The notes under the pieces were generated by a model. That model did not search any database. It saw only the letters and a list, made by a program, of their open reading frames with translations, and was not told the origin of the DNA. This document shows positions 14,381 to 22,734 of a stretch of DNA of 32,587 nt, in pieces. Source of the DNA: Streptomyces sp. CBMA123 (GTDB lineage Bacteria > Actinomycetota > Actinomycetes > Streptomycetales > Streptomycetaceae). Both the position numbers and the translations under genes were made by a program. Positions within the stretch are counted from its first letter, which is position 1. Every line of letters starts with the position of its first letter. The stretch is taken from assembly GCF_014596465.1 (NCBI RefSeq), contig NZ_MECK01000630.1:1-32587 (forward strand). The letters run 5' to 3'.

Positions 14381-15265
14381 ATGGACCGCACCAAGGAAAT
14401 CGCCGGCTTCCTCCGCTCACGCCGCGCCCGCGTCACCCCCGAGGAGGCCGGACTGCCCGCCGACGGCCGCGTGCGGCGCGTGCCCGGCCTGCGCCGGGAC
14501 GAGGTGGCCCGGCTCGCGGGCGTCAGCTCCGAGTACTACACCCGCCTGGAGCAGGGCCGGGCCCTCAACCCCTCCGCCGAAGTCCTGGACGCGATCAGCC
14601 GCGCCCTGCGCCTGGACGACACCGAACGCGAGCACCTCACCGACCTCCTCCACTCCGACACCCGGCCCGCCACCCGCCGCACACCGGCGAGAGCCCAACG
14701 GGTGCGCCCCGGGCTGCACTTGATGCTGGAGACCCTCAACCACGTACCGGCGTTCATCCTCGGCCGACGCACCGACGTGCTGGCCTCCAACCAGCTCGCC
14801 CGGGAGGTCCTCACCGACTTCGACGCGCTGCCCGCGAACCGCCGCAACCTGGCCCGCTACTACCTCCTGGACCCCAAGGCCCGCGAGAGCGTGGGCGATT
14901 GGGAGCGGATCGCCGCCGAGACGGTGGCCGTCCTCCGCCTCGAAGCGGGGCGCTACCCCAACGACCGCCAGCTCGCCGACCTGGTCGGCGAACTCATGCT
15001 CCAGGCACCGGAGTTCACCGGCTGGTGGAACGACCACCGGGTGCTGCGCCGCACCCACGGCGCCAAGCACTACCTCCACCCCCTGGTCGGGGACCTGCAC
15101 TTCTCCTACGAGTCCTTCCAGACGCCCGGCGACAGCGAGCAGACCCTCTGCGTCTACAACGTCGAGCCGAACTCCCCGACCGCCCAGTCCCTCCAGGTCC
15201 TGGCCAGCTGGACGGCTCCCACCGCCCCCGAGATCCCGGCCCCCGACACCCCGCGCCCCAACTGA
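14381..15265 (+). CDS. XRE-family regulator with MmyB-like ligand-binding domain
   Basis: The 294-residue protein has an N-terminal XRE helix-turn-helix (GLRRDEVARLAGVSSEYYTR, then LEQGRALNPSAEVLDAISRA, about residues 36-76) and a C-terminal MmyB-type ligand-binding domain with VPAFILGRRTDVLASNQLAR, NLARYYLLDPKARE and WWNDHRV. Such proteins bind a small hydrophobic ligand and often regulate a divergent oxidoreductase, here the SDR gene. No ribosome site precedes ATG 14381; GACAAT (14369-14374) lies 6 nt upstream, so a leaderless start is likely. In the divergent gap, ACTGGCCCTGCC and ACTGGTACCGCC repeat near 14303-14330 and may be binding sites. Its stop lies in tandem array C. Confidence 0.92.
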   Translation: MDRTKEIAGFLRSRRARVTPEEAGLPADGRVRRVPGLRRDEVARLAGVSSEYYTRLEQGRALNPSAEVLDAISRALRLDDTEREHLTDLLHSDTRPATRRTPARAQRVRPGLHLMLETLNHVPAFILGRRTDVLASNQLAREVLTDFDALPANRRNLARYYLLDPKARESVGDWERIAAETVAVLRLEAGRYPNDRQLADLVGELMLQAPEFTGWWNDHRVLRRTHGAKHYLHPLVGDLHFSYESFQTPGDSEQTLCVYNVEPNSPTAQSLQVLASWTAPTAPEIPAPDTPRPN

Positions 15266-15340
15266 CCCGCACCCGACCCCCCGCGCGCCGAACGACCCGC
15301 ACCCGACCCCCCCCACCGCAACTGACCCACACCCGACCCC
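15251..15340. repeat. Tandem array C, three 30-bp units, at the MmyB-type regulator stop
   Basis: Three consecutive 30-bp units occupy 15251-15280, 15281-15310 and 15311-15340; all share the final ACCCGACCCC and the internal AAC(T)GACCC. The first unit contains the TGA stop of the regulator (15263-15265). A partial fourth copy (CCCAACTACCC) runs into the -10-like TACCCT (15350-15355) of the next gene. Confidence 0.9.
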
Positions 15341-15362
15341 GCCCCCAACTACCCTTCCCCTC

Positions 15363-16014
15363 ATGCCCCGTACCGAGATCGAGATCACCGCAGACCTGGT
15401 CCGGCAACTCCTCCGAGACCAGCACCCCGATCTCGCCGCTCTCCCCCTGCGCCTCGGCGCGCGCGGCTGGGACAACCAGATGTGGCGCCTCGGCGAGGAC
15501 CTCGCCGTCCGGCTGCCCTGGGCCACCGAGTCGGCAGGTGCTTTGCTGCGCAAGGAACATGCCTGGCTACCCGCCCTCCCGCCGGATCTGCCCCTGCCGA
15601 TCCCGGCACCCCGACGCCTCGGCGCGCCCTCCGACCCTCTGGATCCACGGCGACCTCCACCCGGCCAACGTCCTCACGGCCGACGGCACGCTCTGCGGCG
15701 TCATCGACTTCGGCGAACTCTGCGCGGGTGACCCGGCCGGCGACCTCGCCGCCGCCTGGTCCCTGCTCCCGGACGGCGCCGCCGCCCTCTTCCACCAGGC
15801 CTACCGCCCCACCCGCGACCCCGCCACCCTGCGCCGCGCCCGCGGCTGGGCCGTCCTGCGCGCCCTCGGCGGCATCCACATCGGCGAGGCGGGCCTGCGC
15901 GGCCGCCCGGGCGGCAAGCCCACCTGGGGCCCGCCCGCCCACGCCGCCCTCCGCCGCCTCACGGCCGGCGCCCACACCTACCTGCCACCCGATCCCGCGA
16001 AAGGCCTCCGATGA
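15363..16014 (+). pseudogene. APH-family phosphotransferase gene with its middle deleted
   Basis: From ATG 15363 the sequence encodes an APH N-lobe: LRLGARGWDNQMWRLGEDLA, VRLPWATESAGALLRKEHAW, and LPIPAPRRLG. At about 15630 this stops abruptly and, one frame over, the C-lobe begins with TLWIHGDLHPANVL (canonical catalytic loop), VIDFGELCAGDPAGDLAAAW and ends PDPAKGLR. Relatives are about 290-300 residues, so roughly 100 codons between the lobes are missing, with a frame change at the join. No single functional protein can result. TACCCT at 15350-15355 would have given a leaderless start. The stop overlaps the ATG of the DUF6879 gene as ATGA, so the original pair was translationally coupled. 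Confidence 0.85.
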
Positions 16015-16535
16015 CCGAGATCGTGCCCGACTACTCCGCCCTGCTGAGGAGCGCCCGCCGTACGGCCGTCCACCTGGAAATGCGCGACGCCTACGGGGTC
16101 GCCCAGGAAGCCGCCGAGTTCGAGGAGTTCAAGCGCTCCGGCACGGCCGACACGGACCCGGACTCCGCCTGGTGGGCCGGCTGGGTGCCGCTGGTCCGGG
16201 AGACCGTCGGCCGCGGCGTCGAGTTGCGCCGCGCGAGGATCGTCTCCGAGCCCGTCACCGACTACATCCGCTGGGAGCACGCGCTCACCCCGGTGAACCT
16301 CGCCGCCGGCGAGCAGGTCCGCTGGCTGCCCCGACGGCTGGCGTCCGACATCCCGCTGCCCGGCAACGACCTCTGGCTGGTCGACGACCGCCAGGTGCTG
16401 TTCCACTGGTTCACCGGCGACGGCGACTGGGCCGGCCACGAGTACTCGGAGGACCCGGCGGTGGTGAAGCTCGTCTCCGCCGCCTTCGAGACCGTCTGGG
16501 AGCGCGGCACCCCGCACGCCGACTTCACCGTCTGA
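16011..16535 (+). CDS. DUF6879 family protein (intact)
   Basis: The 174-residue protein has the family features: SARRTAVHLEMRDAY, WWAGWVPLVRETVGRGVELR, RRARIVSEPVTDYIRWEHAL, a basic loop RWLPRRLASDIPLPGNDLW and a final ETVWERG. It is soluble and of unknown biochemical role. In streptomycetes such genes cluster with XRE-DUF5753 and DUF397 genes, as is partly the case here. ATG 16011 overlaps the stop of the broken APH gene, so its translation may now depend on ribosomes that no longer reach this frame. A broken homologue is at 12473. Confidence 0.8.
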   Translation: MTEIVPDYSALLRSARRTAVHLEMRDAYGVAQEAAEFEEFKRSGTADTDPDSAWWAGWVPLVRETVGRGVELRRARIVSEPVTDYIRWEHALTPVNLAAGEQVRWLPRRLASDIPLPGNDLWLVDDRQVLFHWFTGDGDWAGHEYSEDPAVVKLVSAAFETVWERGTPHADFTV

Positions 16536-16624
16536 CCACGCCCGGCGCCCCGGTGCTGGGGCACCCGGACACCCGAACCGGTCCGGCCCCGGCGCTGCCC
16601 GCCCCGCCGAGGCCCGGCCGCTTC

Positions 16625-16662
16625 TCCGGTGCGCTCCCGTGCGCTCCGGTGCGCACCGGAGC
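16625..16662. terminator. 10-bp tandem repeats ending in a terminator palindrome
   Basis: Three 10-bp units TCCGGTGCGC, TCCCGTGCGC, TCCGGTGCGC occupy 16625-16654. The last overlaps a perfect 20-bp palindrome GCTCCGGTGCGCACCGGAGC (16643-16662), a strong hairpin 2 nt from the minus-strand DUF5302 stop and 107 nt from the plus-strand DUF6879 stop. It can act for both convergent genes. Confidence 0.75.
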
Positions 16663-16664
16663 GG

Positions 16665-16931
16665 TCAGCCGCCGCTCTTGCGGCGGAAGTTGCGCTTGCC
16701 GCCCGCCGCGGCGTGCGCGCCATGGATCTTCGAATCGCCGTTCGGACCGCCGGCCGTGCTCCCGCCCTTGGCGCCGTGCTTGCGCTCCAGCGCGGCGAGG
16801 AACTGGGCCTTGACGTCGTCCTGGGCGGCCGCCGCGGGGACCTCGGTGGCCTGGCCGGCCTCCGACCTCTCGGGGCTCTCGGTGTTCTCGGTGTTCTCCG
16901 GGTTCTCGGGTGACGCTGCGCCGCTGCTCAT
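16665..16931 (-). CDS. DUF5302 small basic protein
   Basis: The 88-residue protein has an acidic, Glu/Pro/Asn-rich N-terminal half (SPENPENTENTESPE) and a conserved C-terminal half, DDVKAQFLAALERKHG followed by HAAAGGKRNFRRKSGG, which is the DUF5302 signature. The end is strongly basic and resembles a nucleic-acid or ribosome contact, though no function is established. ATG 16931 has an excellent AGGAGG 6 nt upstream. It is a single-gene unit, with no neighbour that suggests a pathway. Confidence 0.85.
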   Translation of the reverse strand: MSSGAASPENPENTENTESPERSEAGQATEVPAAAAQDDVKAQFLAALERKHGAKGGSTAGGPNGDSKIHGAHAAAGGKRNFRRKSGG

Positions 16932-17131
16932 ACGGGACCTCCTGGTGGATGGTGTCGGGTTGATGCCTTCACGGGACACCATGTCACGTCCCGAAACCGG
17001 CCCGGCCCACCAGACCACCCCGAGGGCCTCCAGCCGGCCGACCTGCTCGATGGTGGAGCGCCCTCAGGGCGAGGGCCGGGGCGGCTACGGACCGGGGGCC
17101 GCCGCCGGGGCCCAGGGCGCGGTCGACGAGG

Positions 17132-18019
17132 CTACGGAGCCTCCGTGAACGCGGTGGCGTGGTCGGCGGCCCACTGACGAAACGCTCGCGGCGCCGTCCC
17201 GAGGATGTCGGCCACAGCGGTGGTGATGTACGCGGGCCGTCCGACCGCCGCGCTCCACGCGGCGAGCAGCATGTCGACGACCGAACCGGGCACCGCGCCC
17301 TCCGACAGGCGCCGGAACTCGTCCGGCGTCATCTCCTCGAAGGCGATCCGGCGCCCCAGGGCGTCGCCGATGACGTCCACCTGCGTGGCTTGGGTGAGCG
17401 ATTCGGGGCCCGTGAGGACGTAGTCGCCTCCGACGTATCCGTCCCGACAGAGCGTCCGCGCCGCGACGGCCGCGACGTCGCGGTCGTCGACCGGTGCCGT
17501 CTCGGCGGCTCCGTGAGGCCACCGGACGACCTCGCCGGCCCGGATCGCGGGCGCCCACCAGGCCAGCGTGTTCGACGCGAACATCCCCGGCCGGAGGATC
17601 GTCGACTCGAGTCCGGTGCCGGCGATGAGCCGCTCGATGTCGGCGTGCAGCGCCGCCATGGGATTGGGCTGCTGGAAGAAGGGGTGCGGCGTCCGGTGCG
17701 GGGAGGAGAGGAAGACGACCCGCCGGACGTGGGCCGCCAGCCGCTCGACGACTGCCGCGGCGGTCTGCGGCGGGGCGGTCCAGACCAGGAAGACCGCTCC
17801 GGCGCCCTGCAAGGCCGGGCCGAGCGACTCGGGCACGGTGAGGTCGCCGATGAAGACCTCGGCCTTCGCCGGCAGCGTCGCCGCCGCCTCGGGACGGTGG
17901 GTGAGGGCGCGGACCGGTACGCCCGCGTCGAGGAGTTGGTCGACGACGATGCGGCCGACCCGGCCCGTCGCCCCGGTCACGAGCACGGGAGGGATGTCTT
18001 TCTGTTCCATGCCACCCAT
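17132..18019 (-). CDS. NmrA-like NAD(P)-binding protein
   Basis: The 295-residue protein is an atypical SDR: VLVTGATGRVGRIVVDQLLD (12-31) is the nucleotide-binding loop, followed by RALTHRP, DLTVPESLGPAL, VVFLSSPH, ILRPGMFASNTL and VDDRDVAAVAA. This pattern fits NmrA/QOR2-type proteins, some of which are quinone reductases and others cofactor-sensing regulators; the usual active-site Tyr-Lys is not evident. Two starts are close, ATG 18019 and ATG 18010. The upstream DNA has an AT-rich patch around 18020-18044 that is unusual here and probably holds the promoter and a regulator site (TTTACTTGGTTAAA). Confidence 0.85.
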   Translation of the reverse strand: MGGMEQKDIPPVLVTGATGRVGRIVVDQLLDAGVPVRALTHRPEAAATLPAKAEVFIGDLTVPESLGPALQGAGAVFLVWTAPPQTAAAVVERLAAHVRRVVFLSSPHRTPHPFFQQPNPMAALHADIERLIAGTGLESTILRPGMFASNTLAWWAPAIRAGEVVRWPHGAAETAPVDDRDVAAVAARTLCRDGYVGGDYVLTGPESLTQATQVDVIGDALGRRIAFEEMTPDEFRRLSEGAVPGSVVDMLLAAWSAAVGRPAYITTAVADILGTAPRAFRQWAADHATAFTEAP

Positions 18020-18173
18020 AGAAACTTTACTTGGTTAAAAAAGCAACCCGGTCATGACTGTTGCGTGGTCAGATGAGCGCGGGACGGCCCGGCTCCCAGC
18101 CGGCTCCCAGGCCACCTCCAGCGGACGGTCAGGCTCTAAGCCTCCTCTCATCCGCCGCCCCTAGCCTCCGCGC

Positions 18174-19433
18174 ATGAACGTCTCCCTGCTCGACGGCTGG
18201 TTCCCCTGGACGGTCCAGGCCGCCGCCCTCGCCCTGTTCGTGACCGCGGTGGGCTGGCGGGACCGGACCTGGCAGCGCAAGTGGGGACCGATCGCGCTCG
18301 GCACGGCGCTGGCGATCACCGCGGTCGTCGCCGTCGCCGTGCTCACCCTGGCCGGGATCACCGATCCGATCCCGTTCGGGGTGTGGCTGTGGAGCGGGGT
18401 GGCGGTCGGGGCGTTGGCCGTGCTCGGCTTCGGCTGGCGGGGCGCGCGGTGGTGGCGGCGGGCGCTGGTGGCGCCGACGGTGCTGCTGGCCCTGTTCTGC
18501 GCCGCGAACAGCGTGAACATCGCGACCGGCTACTACCCGACGGTGGACGACGCGATCGGCGAGCTCAGCGGCCAGCCGCTGCCCGACCAGATCACCCTGG
18601 CCGAGGTGTCGTCGATCCACGGCAAGACCAGGACCGGCCGCATCGTCCAGGTCGACATCCCGGACACCGCGAGCGGTTTCACCCACCGTCAGGAGCTGGT
18701 CTACCTGCCGCCCGCCTGGTTCCGCAGCCAGAGCCGGCCGAAGCTGCCGGTGCTGGAGATGATCGGCGGCGAGTTCGCGGCGCCGGACAACTGGATCCGC
18801 TCCGGCAACGCGGTGAAGACCGCCGACGAGTTCGCCGCGAAGCACAACGGCTTCGCCCCGATCCTGGTCTTCGTGGACGCCACCGGCGGCTTCCGGGTGG
18901 ACACCGAGTGCGTGGACGGCCCGCACGGCAACTCCGAGAGCCACCTGCTCAAGGACGTCCCGCCGTACATCGAGAAGACCTTCAACGCGGCCACCGACCC
19001 GCACAAGTGGGGCGTGGCCGGCTGGTCGATGGGCGGCACCTGCGCCTTCGACATGGTCGTCGAGCACCCCGGCCGCTTCACCCACTTCGGCGACTTCTCC
19101 GGCGACAAGGGCCCGTACATCGGCGACAAGGACCACACCGTCCAGGAGCTGTACGGCGGCGACGCGGCAGCCTGGGCCGCCCACGACCCGCTGACGGTGC
19201 TCGCCCACCACCCCAAGTACCAGGGCGTCTCCGGCTACTTCGGCCAGGGCGACGAGGAGCACGGCCAGATCGAGTCCGCCAAGGCCCTGGACACGGCCGC
19301 CAGGAAGGACGGCATCCGCACCACCAGCGCCGTCGGCTCCGGCAAGCACACCTGGCAGACCGGCGCCGCCACCTTCGCCCAGGCCCTCCCCTGGCTCGCC
19401 GCCCAGCTCGGCGTCCCGGGCACCCACGCGTAG
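18174..19433 (+). CDS. Membrane-anchored esterase (alpha/beta hydrolase)
   Basis: The 419-residue protein has about four N-terminal transmembrane segments (roughly 13-29, 39-61, 68-86 and 93-112) followed by an extracellular esterase-D/antigen-85-like domain. The nucleophile is S285 in GWSMGG; the segment GDKGPYIGDKDHTV and the terminal GSGKHTW, with the likely catalytic His, also fit. Such proteins hydrolyse or transfer acyl groups at the cell surface; the substrate is unknown. No ribosome site precedes ATG 18174; TAGCCT (18162-18167) lies 6 nt upstream, so it is probably leaderless. It is followed by about 600 bp without a clear gene. Confidence 0.88.
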   Translation: MNVSLLDGWFPWTVQAAALALFVTAVGWRDRTWQRKWGPIALGTALAITAVVAVAVLTLAGITDPIPFGVWLWSGVAVGALAVLGFGWRGARWWRRALVAPTVLLALFCAANSVNIATGYYPTVDDAIGELSGQPLPDQITLAEVSSIHGKTRTGRIVQVDIPDTASGFTHRQELVYLPPAWFRSQSRPKLPVLEMIGGEFAAPDNWIRSGNAVKTADEFAAKHNGFAPILVFVDATGGFRVDTECVDGPHGNSESHLLKDVPPYIEKTFNAATDPHKWGVAGWSMGGTCAFDMVVEHPGRFTHFGDFSGDKGPYIGDKDHTVQELYGGDAAAWAAHDPLTVLAHHPKYQGVSGYFGQGDEEHGQIESAKALDTAARKDGIRTTSAVGSGKHTWQTGAATFAQALPWLAAQLGVPGTHA

Positions 19434-20058
19434 CCGTCACAGGCCCGTCCCGGTCCGGTCCGGATTCGGTACGGATCCGGGCCCCCCGACCCGGCCGTAC
19501 CCGAACCGCACCCCCCGCGCGGACCGTCCGGAGCGCGACCGTGGGTGGGATCACACCCGCCCGCCACCGGGGGAAAGCCTTGGTGTCGGCCACCCCGCCG
19601 CACCCGGCCGGCGCCGCCCCGAACGCGCACGATCCACCGCCGAACGGCCCGCGCGGCAAGGAGATCCCCTGCGCCCGACGGGTGCCGGGCACCGGCCGGT
19701 ACGCCCGGCCCGGCGTCCGCGCCGCCCATCGCTTACTCCGCGCCCGCACACATGTTCACCACCAGCCCGCTGCAACTGCCGCACTCGCCCGGCGCCCGGG
19801 AGAAAACCCGCTTTGCTCCGGGCGCCGCCGTGTCATAGGTTTCGTCCGCCGTCGACGCAGCAACCGCTCTGACCACGCCTCAGACCAGCGGTGGGCCGCG
19901 GAGCCAGGGGGCCTGACGGCAGCACCAACGGGGGAGGAACAGCCATGCCGAGCGCCCGCAGCCACGGGTCGACCGGCCGGCGAGGACGGGCGGCCGACGG
20001 GCCACCGGCCCCCGCCCCGGCCAAGATCCACGACACCGGACACCCGAGGAATCGTCAG
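19434..20058. other. Long non-coding or unrecognised stretch before the lipoprotein
   Basis: These 625 bp contain no gene I can support. A bulged hairpin has arms CGGCGCCCGGGAG (19790-19802) and CTCCGGGCGCCG (19816-19827). It lies over a possible 28-codon frame starting at ATG 19752 with no ribosome site. GGGGGAGGA (19931-19939) before ATG 19945 could start an N-terminally longer form of the next gene. The upstream part, 19440-19560, is CCGG-rich and shows no coding pattern. Confidence 0.5.
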
Positions 20059-20871
20059 TTGCGCAGCAGCACCCGCCTGGTCACCGCCACCGCCGCCGCC
20101 CTGCTCTGCGTGGGCACCCTGAGCGCCTGCGGCCCGGACGACAGCGGCCAGGACGGCGGCAAGTCCGCCGCCCCGGCGGCGCCGACCACCGCCGCACCCG
20201 CCGGGGGCGGCACCGCCACCGGCACCGGCACCGGCACCGGCAAGCCCACCGCCGGCGCCGACAAGGACAAGGGCTTTCCGGCCAAGGCCTGGATGGACAC
20301 CAAGAGCATCCCGATGGACGAGGCCTACCACTTCGCCCCGCTGGCGGCCAACGCCAAGCCGGTCACCGGGTCGGTCGACTTCAAGGGCATGGAGCTGTGC
20401 CACGCCGCGCCCCCCAAGGGCGAGGAGTACATGTACACCGACGGCGCGGCGCGGGCCAAGGCCGCGGTCGGCTTCGGCGGGGACCGCTGGACGGCCCAGC
20501 AGACCGTGGACTTCTGGGGCGACCCGACCCACAGCAGCGGCAACGCCCAGACCGCGAGCGCGATCAAGCGCGGCCTGGCCGACGCCGTGACGAACTGCGC
20601 CAAGACCGCGCCGGGCGCCACGGTGAAGGTGACCAGCGCGACCGACGCACCGTACTTCGCCGCCACCGTGACGGCCCCCCAGCCCGACGGTTCCACCGCC
20701 ACCCTGCACGAGTACGTCGTGGTGAGCGGCGGGACGGTCACCGAACTGTCCGTCTGGGCGACCACCAAGGGGGGCGCCCAGCCGAAGGACGCCTGGAAGG
20801 CGCCCGAGGACAAGTTCGTCGCCACCGGCATGACGGCCCCGCTCTGCGAGGCCTTCCCGGGCTGCGGCTGA
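20059..20871 (+). CDS. Secreted lipoprotein of unknown function
   Basis: Starting at TTG 20059, which has GAGGA (20046-20050) 8 nt upstream, the protein is 270 residues and begins with a textbook lipoprotein signal: RSSTR, a hydrophobic core LVTATAAALLCV, and the lipobox LSAC with the lipidated Cys at residue 24. ATG 19945, also with a good ribosome site, would add 38 Pro/Arg/Gly-rich residues before the signal, which is unusual. After the Cys there is a low-complexity linker (PAGGGTATGTGTGTGK, from repeated GGCACC units), then a globular domain with three later cysteines (ELCHAA, VTNCAKTA, LCEAFPGC). No family was recognised. The stop is part of array D. Confidence 0.75.
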   Translation: MRSSTRLVTATAAALLCVGTLSACGPDDSGQDGGKSAAPAAPTTAAPAGGGTATGTGTGTGKPTAGADKDKGFPAKAWMDTKSIPMDEAYHFAPLAANAKPVTGSVDFKGMELCHAAPPKGEEYMYTDGAARAKAAVGFGGDRWTAQQTVDFWGDPTHSSGNAQTASAIKRGLADAVTNCAKTAPGATVKVTSATDAPYFAATVTAPQPDGSTATLHEYVVVSGGTVTELSVWATTKGGAQPKDAWKAPEDKFVATGMTAPLCEAFPGCG

Positions 20872-20951
20872 CGCACCGCCCGCGGCCGACGTCCCACTCG
20901 TCACCGACCGCACCACCCGTCACCGACCGCACCACCCGCCGCTGACGCACC
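20867..20951. repeat. Tandem array D at the lipoprotein stop
   Basis: GCTGACGCACC occurs at 20867-20877, where it contains the TGA stop of the lipoprotein gene, and again at 20941-20951. Between them are two perfect, adjacent 19-bp units CGTCACCGACCGCACCACC (20899-20917 and 20918-20936). The whole block lies between the stop and a strong terminator. Confidence 0.85.
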
Positions 20952-20960
20952 CACAGACGG

Positions 20961-21003
20961 CCGCCAGGCCCGTCCGGAACAGGGGACCGGACGGGCCTGG
21001 CGG
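20961..21003. terminator. Bidirectional terminator
   Basis: Perfect 17-bp arms CCGCCAGGCCCGTCCGG (20961-20977) and CCGGACGGGCCTGGCGG (20987-21003) with a 9-nt loop, between the convergent lipoprotein and HNH-like genes. A short T-run (ATTTC) follows on the plus strand. Confidence 0.9.
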
Positions 21004-21031
21004 CACCATTTCAGCCGCTCACCTCACCTGC

Positions 21032-21589
21032 TCACAGCCCCAGGCGGCTGAGCGCCGTCGTCCAGTCGCTGGCGATCGCGCTGCGGGCGGCGTCCAGGGT
21101 CACCTTGTGGCCGCACACCGCGTTCTTCAGTCTGGTCTCGACCGAGTCCTTGCTCTGCGCCGGCTCGTTGCCGTAGCGCGGCTCGGGCCACAGGTTGTGC
21201 GGGTCGCGCGGCGCGCCGCCGAGTTCCAGCGGGACGAAGTGGTCCTCCTCGTAGTCCGAGAGGTTGGTGTCCGAGTACCCGTACTGGGTGATCTGCTGGG
21301 CCTTCAGCGCGTTGGTGTAGCTGGTCGGCGGGCGCACGGTGGCGGTCCATCCGGAGACGCAGATGGTCTGGCCGATGGTGGCCTGGGTGACCGCCGGGTT
21401 GTACGCGCCGGGGGTGCAGGACGGGTCGGGCAGCGGCAGGTAGGCCTGCGAACAACTCGCCGCGAACGAGCCGGACTTGACCGGCTTGTGGGTCGCCGGG
21501 GCGGCGGCCTGCGCGGTGCCGGCGGCGAGCCCGGCGACGGTGAGGGTGGCCGCCGCGGCGACGACGGTGAGACGCTGACGGAGCATCAT
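21032..21589 (-). CDS. Secreted HNH-nuclease-like protein
   Basis: The 185-residue precursor starts with a Sec signal peptide (MLRQRLTVVAAAATLTVAGL, cleavage probably after AQA near residue 28). The mature part has SGSFAASCSQAYLPLPDPSC, VTQATIGQTICVSGWTATVR and the motif YEEDHFVPLELGG, followed by NLWPEPR, which resembles the beta-beta-alpha metal site (D-H ... N) of HNH nucleases. Four cysteines, C54, C65, C86 and C162 by my count, could form disulfides. It may be an exported nuclease, but many proteins of this type are unstudied. ATG 21589 has AGGAG 8 nt upstream. Confidence 0.7.
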   Translation of the reverse strand: MMLRQRLTVVAAAATLTVAGLAAGTAQAAAPATHKPVKSGSFAASCSQAYLPLPDPSCTPGAYNPAVTQATIGQTICVSGWTATVRPPTSYTNALKAQQITQYGYSDTNLSDYEEDHFVPLELGGAPRDPHNLWPEPRYGNEPAQSKDSVETRLKNAVCGHKVTLDAARSAIASDWTTALSRLGL

Positions 21590-21773
21590 GGTGGCGCTCT
21601 CCTGGGCCGGCCCGGCCGATCGCCGGGCGACTGTGCCCATGACAGCACCGTTCGCGCTGCCACCGTCAGGCCCGGGACGTGAACGAGTGGTGACCACCCC
21701 TCCACATCCGTACGGTCCGCAGACGTCCGGCCCGCGACGGCGGAGCCCTCGGCAACCGGCGACCGGACACGCC

Positions 21774-22664
21774 CTACACCACCAGCAGCCGCGCCAGCAG
21801 CGCCGCCGGCCCCTCCGGCAGGCTGCCGTGGACGAGTTCGGTGCGGTGCACCAACCGCGGTGCGGCGATGGGCGCGTGGGCGACGCCGGAGGCCCGGGCC
21901 ACCGCCGGTTCCGGCAGCAGGGTGAGCCCGTGCCCGGTGGCGACCAGGGCGAGCAGGCCGTTCAGGTCGGTGCCCCGGTAGCGGGTGGCGGCCCGGAAGC
22001 CGTCGGTGCCGGCGGCGGCGCGCAGCCGGGCGGCGGTCGGGGTGAGGTCGGGGGCGTCCAGCCAGCGTGCGGCCGAGAGGTCGGCGAGGGCGATGCCGGC
22101 GCGGCCGGCCAGCGGGTGTCCGGCGGGCAGGGCGACGGCGACGGGCTGTTCGTCGACGGCGACGGTGGTCAGCGGGCCGACCTCGGGCAGCGGCAGCGGA
22201 TCGCTGGGCGCGGCCAGGCCGTCGATCAGCGCGAGGTCGACCTCGCCGGTGGCGACCTGGGCGGGCAGGACGTCCTGGGCGAGCACCCGGACGACCGGTT
22301 CGACCTGCGGGTACGCCCGGCGCACTTCGCCGAGCGCGCGCCCCAGTGCCGCCCCGACCGCCAGTGGGGTGGCGCCGAGCACCAGTCGGGCGCTCGGGGC
22401 GCCGGCCAGGCGTGCCACGTCGGCGCGCGCCGCCTCCAGCCGGACCAGCAGCGGTGCGGCGTGCTCCAGCAACCGCCGCCCGGCCACCGTCGGCCCGACC
22501 GGGCGGCGGACCAGCAGCGCGGTGCCGAGGTCCGCCTCCAGCGCGGCGATCTGCTGGGAGACCGCGGACTGGGTGTAGCCGAGGTCCCGGGCCGCCTCGG
22601 AGAAGGAGGCGAGCCGGGCGACGGTGACGAAGGTGCGCAGCTGCTGCGGATCCACGGCGGTCAT
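21774..22664 (-). CDS. LysR-family transcriptional regulator
   Basis: The 296-residue protein has the N-terminal LysR HTH (LRTFVTVARLASFSEAARDL, then GYTQSAVSQQIAALEADLG, about 9-48), the RRPVGPTVAGRRLLEHA linker, and a periplasmic-binding-like effector domain. ATG 22664 is chosen; a TTG at 22667 immediately precedes it. It is divergent from the CTP-synthase-C-terminus-like gene with 70 bp between starts. GATG-N8-CATC at 22681-22696 is a plausible LysR site. The effector cannot be inferred. Confidence 0.92.
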   Translation of the reverse strand: MTAVDPQQLRTFVTVARLASFSEAARDLGYTQSAVSQQIAALEADLGTALLVRRPVGPTVAGRRLLEHAAPLLVRLEAARADVARLAGAPSARLVLGATPLAVGAALGRALGEVRRAYPQVEPVVRVLAQDVLPAQVATGEVDLALIDGLAAPSDPLPLPEVGPLTTVAVDEQPVAVALPAGHPLAGRAGIALADLSAARWLDAPDLTPTAARLRAAAGTDGFRAATRYRGTDLNGLLALVATGHGLTLLPEPAVARASGVAHAPIAAPRLVHRTELVHGSLPEGPAALLARLLVV

Positions 22665-22734
22665 CAACCGATCTGATCGAGATGTAAGAAATCATCGTTG
22701 GCGCTGATCTCGGGTGCGGGGTCAGGATAGCCGC

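Noticed and set aside
15251..15340. Array C as a promoter-linked regulatory repeat of the next gene
   Set aside because: The next gene is a pseudogene, and the first unit lies in the coding end of the regulator, so a 3'-end origin fits better.
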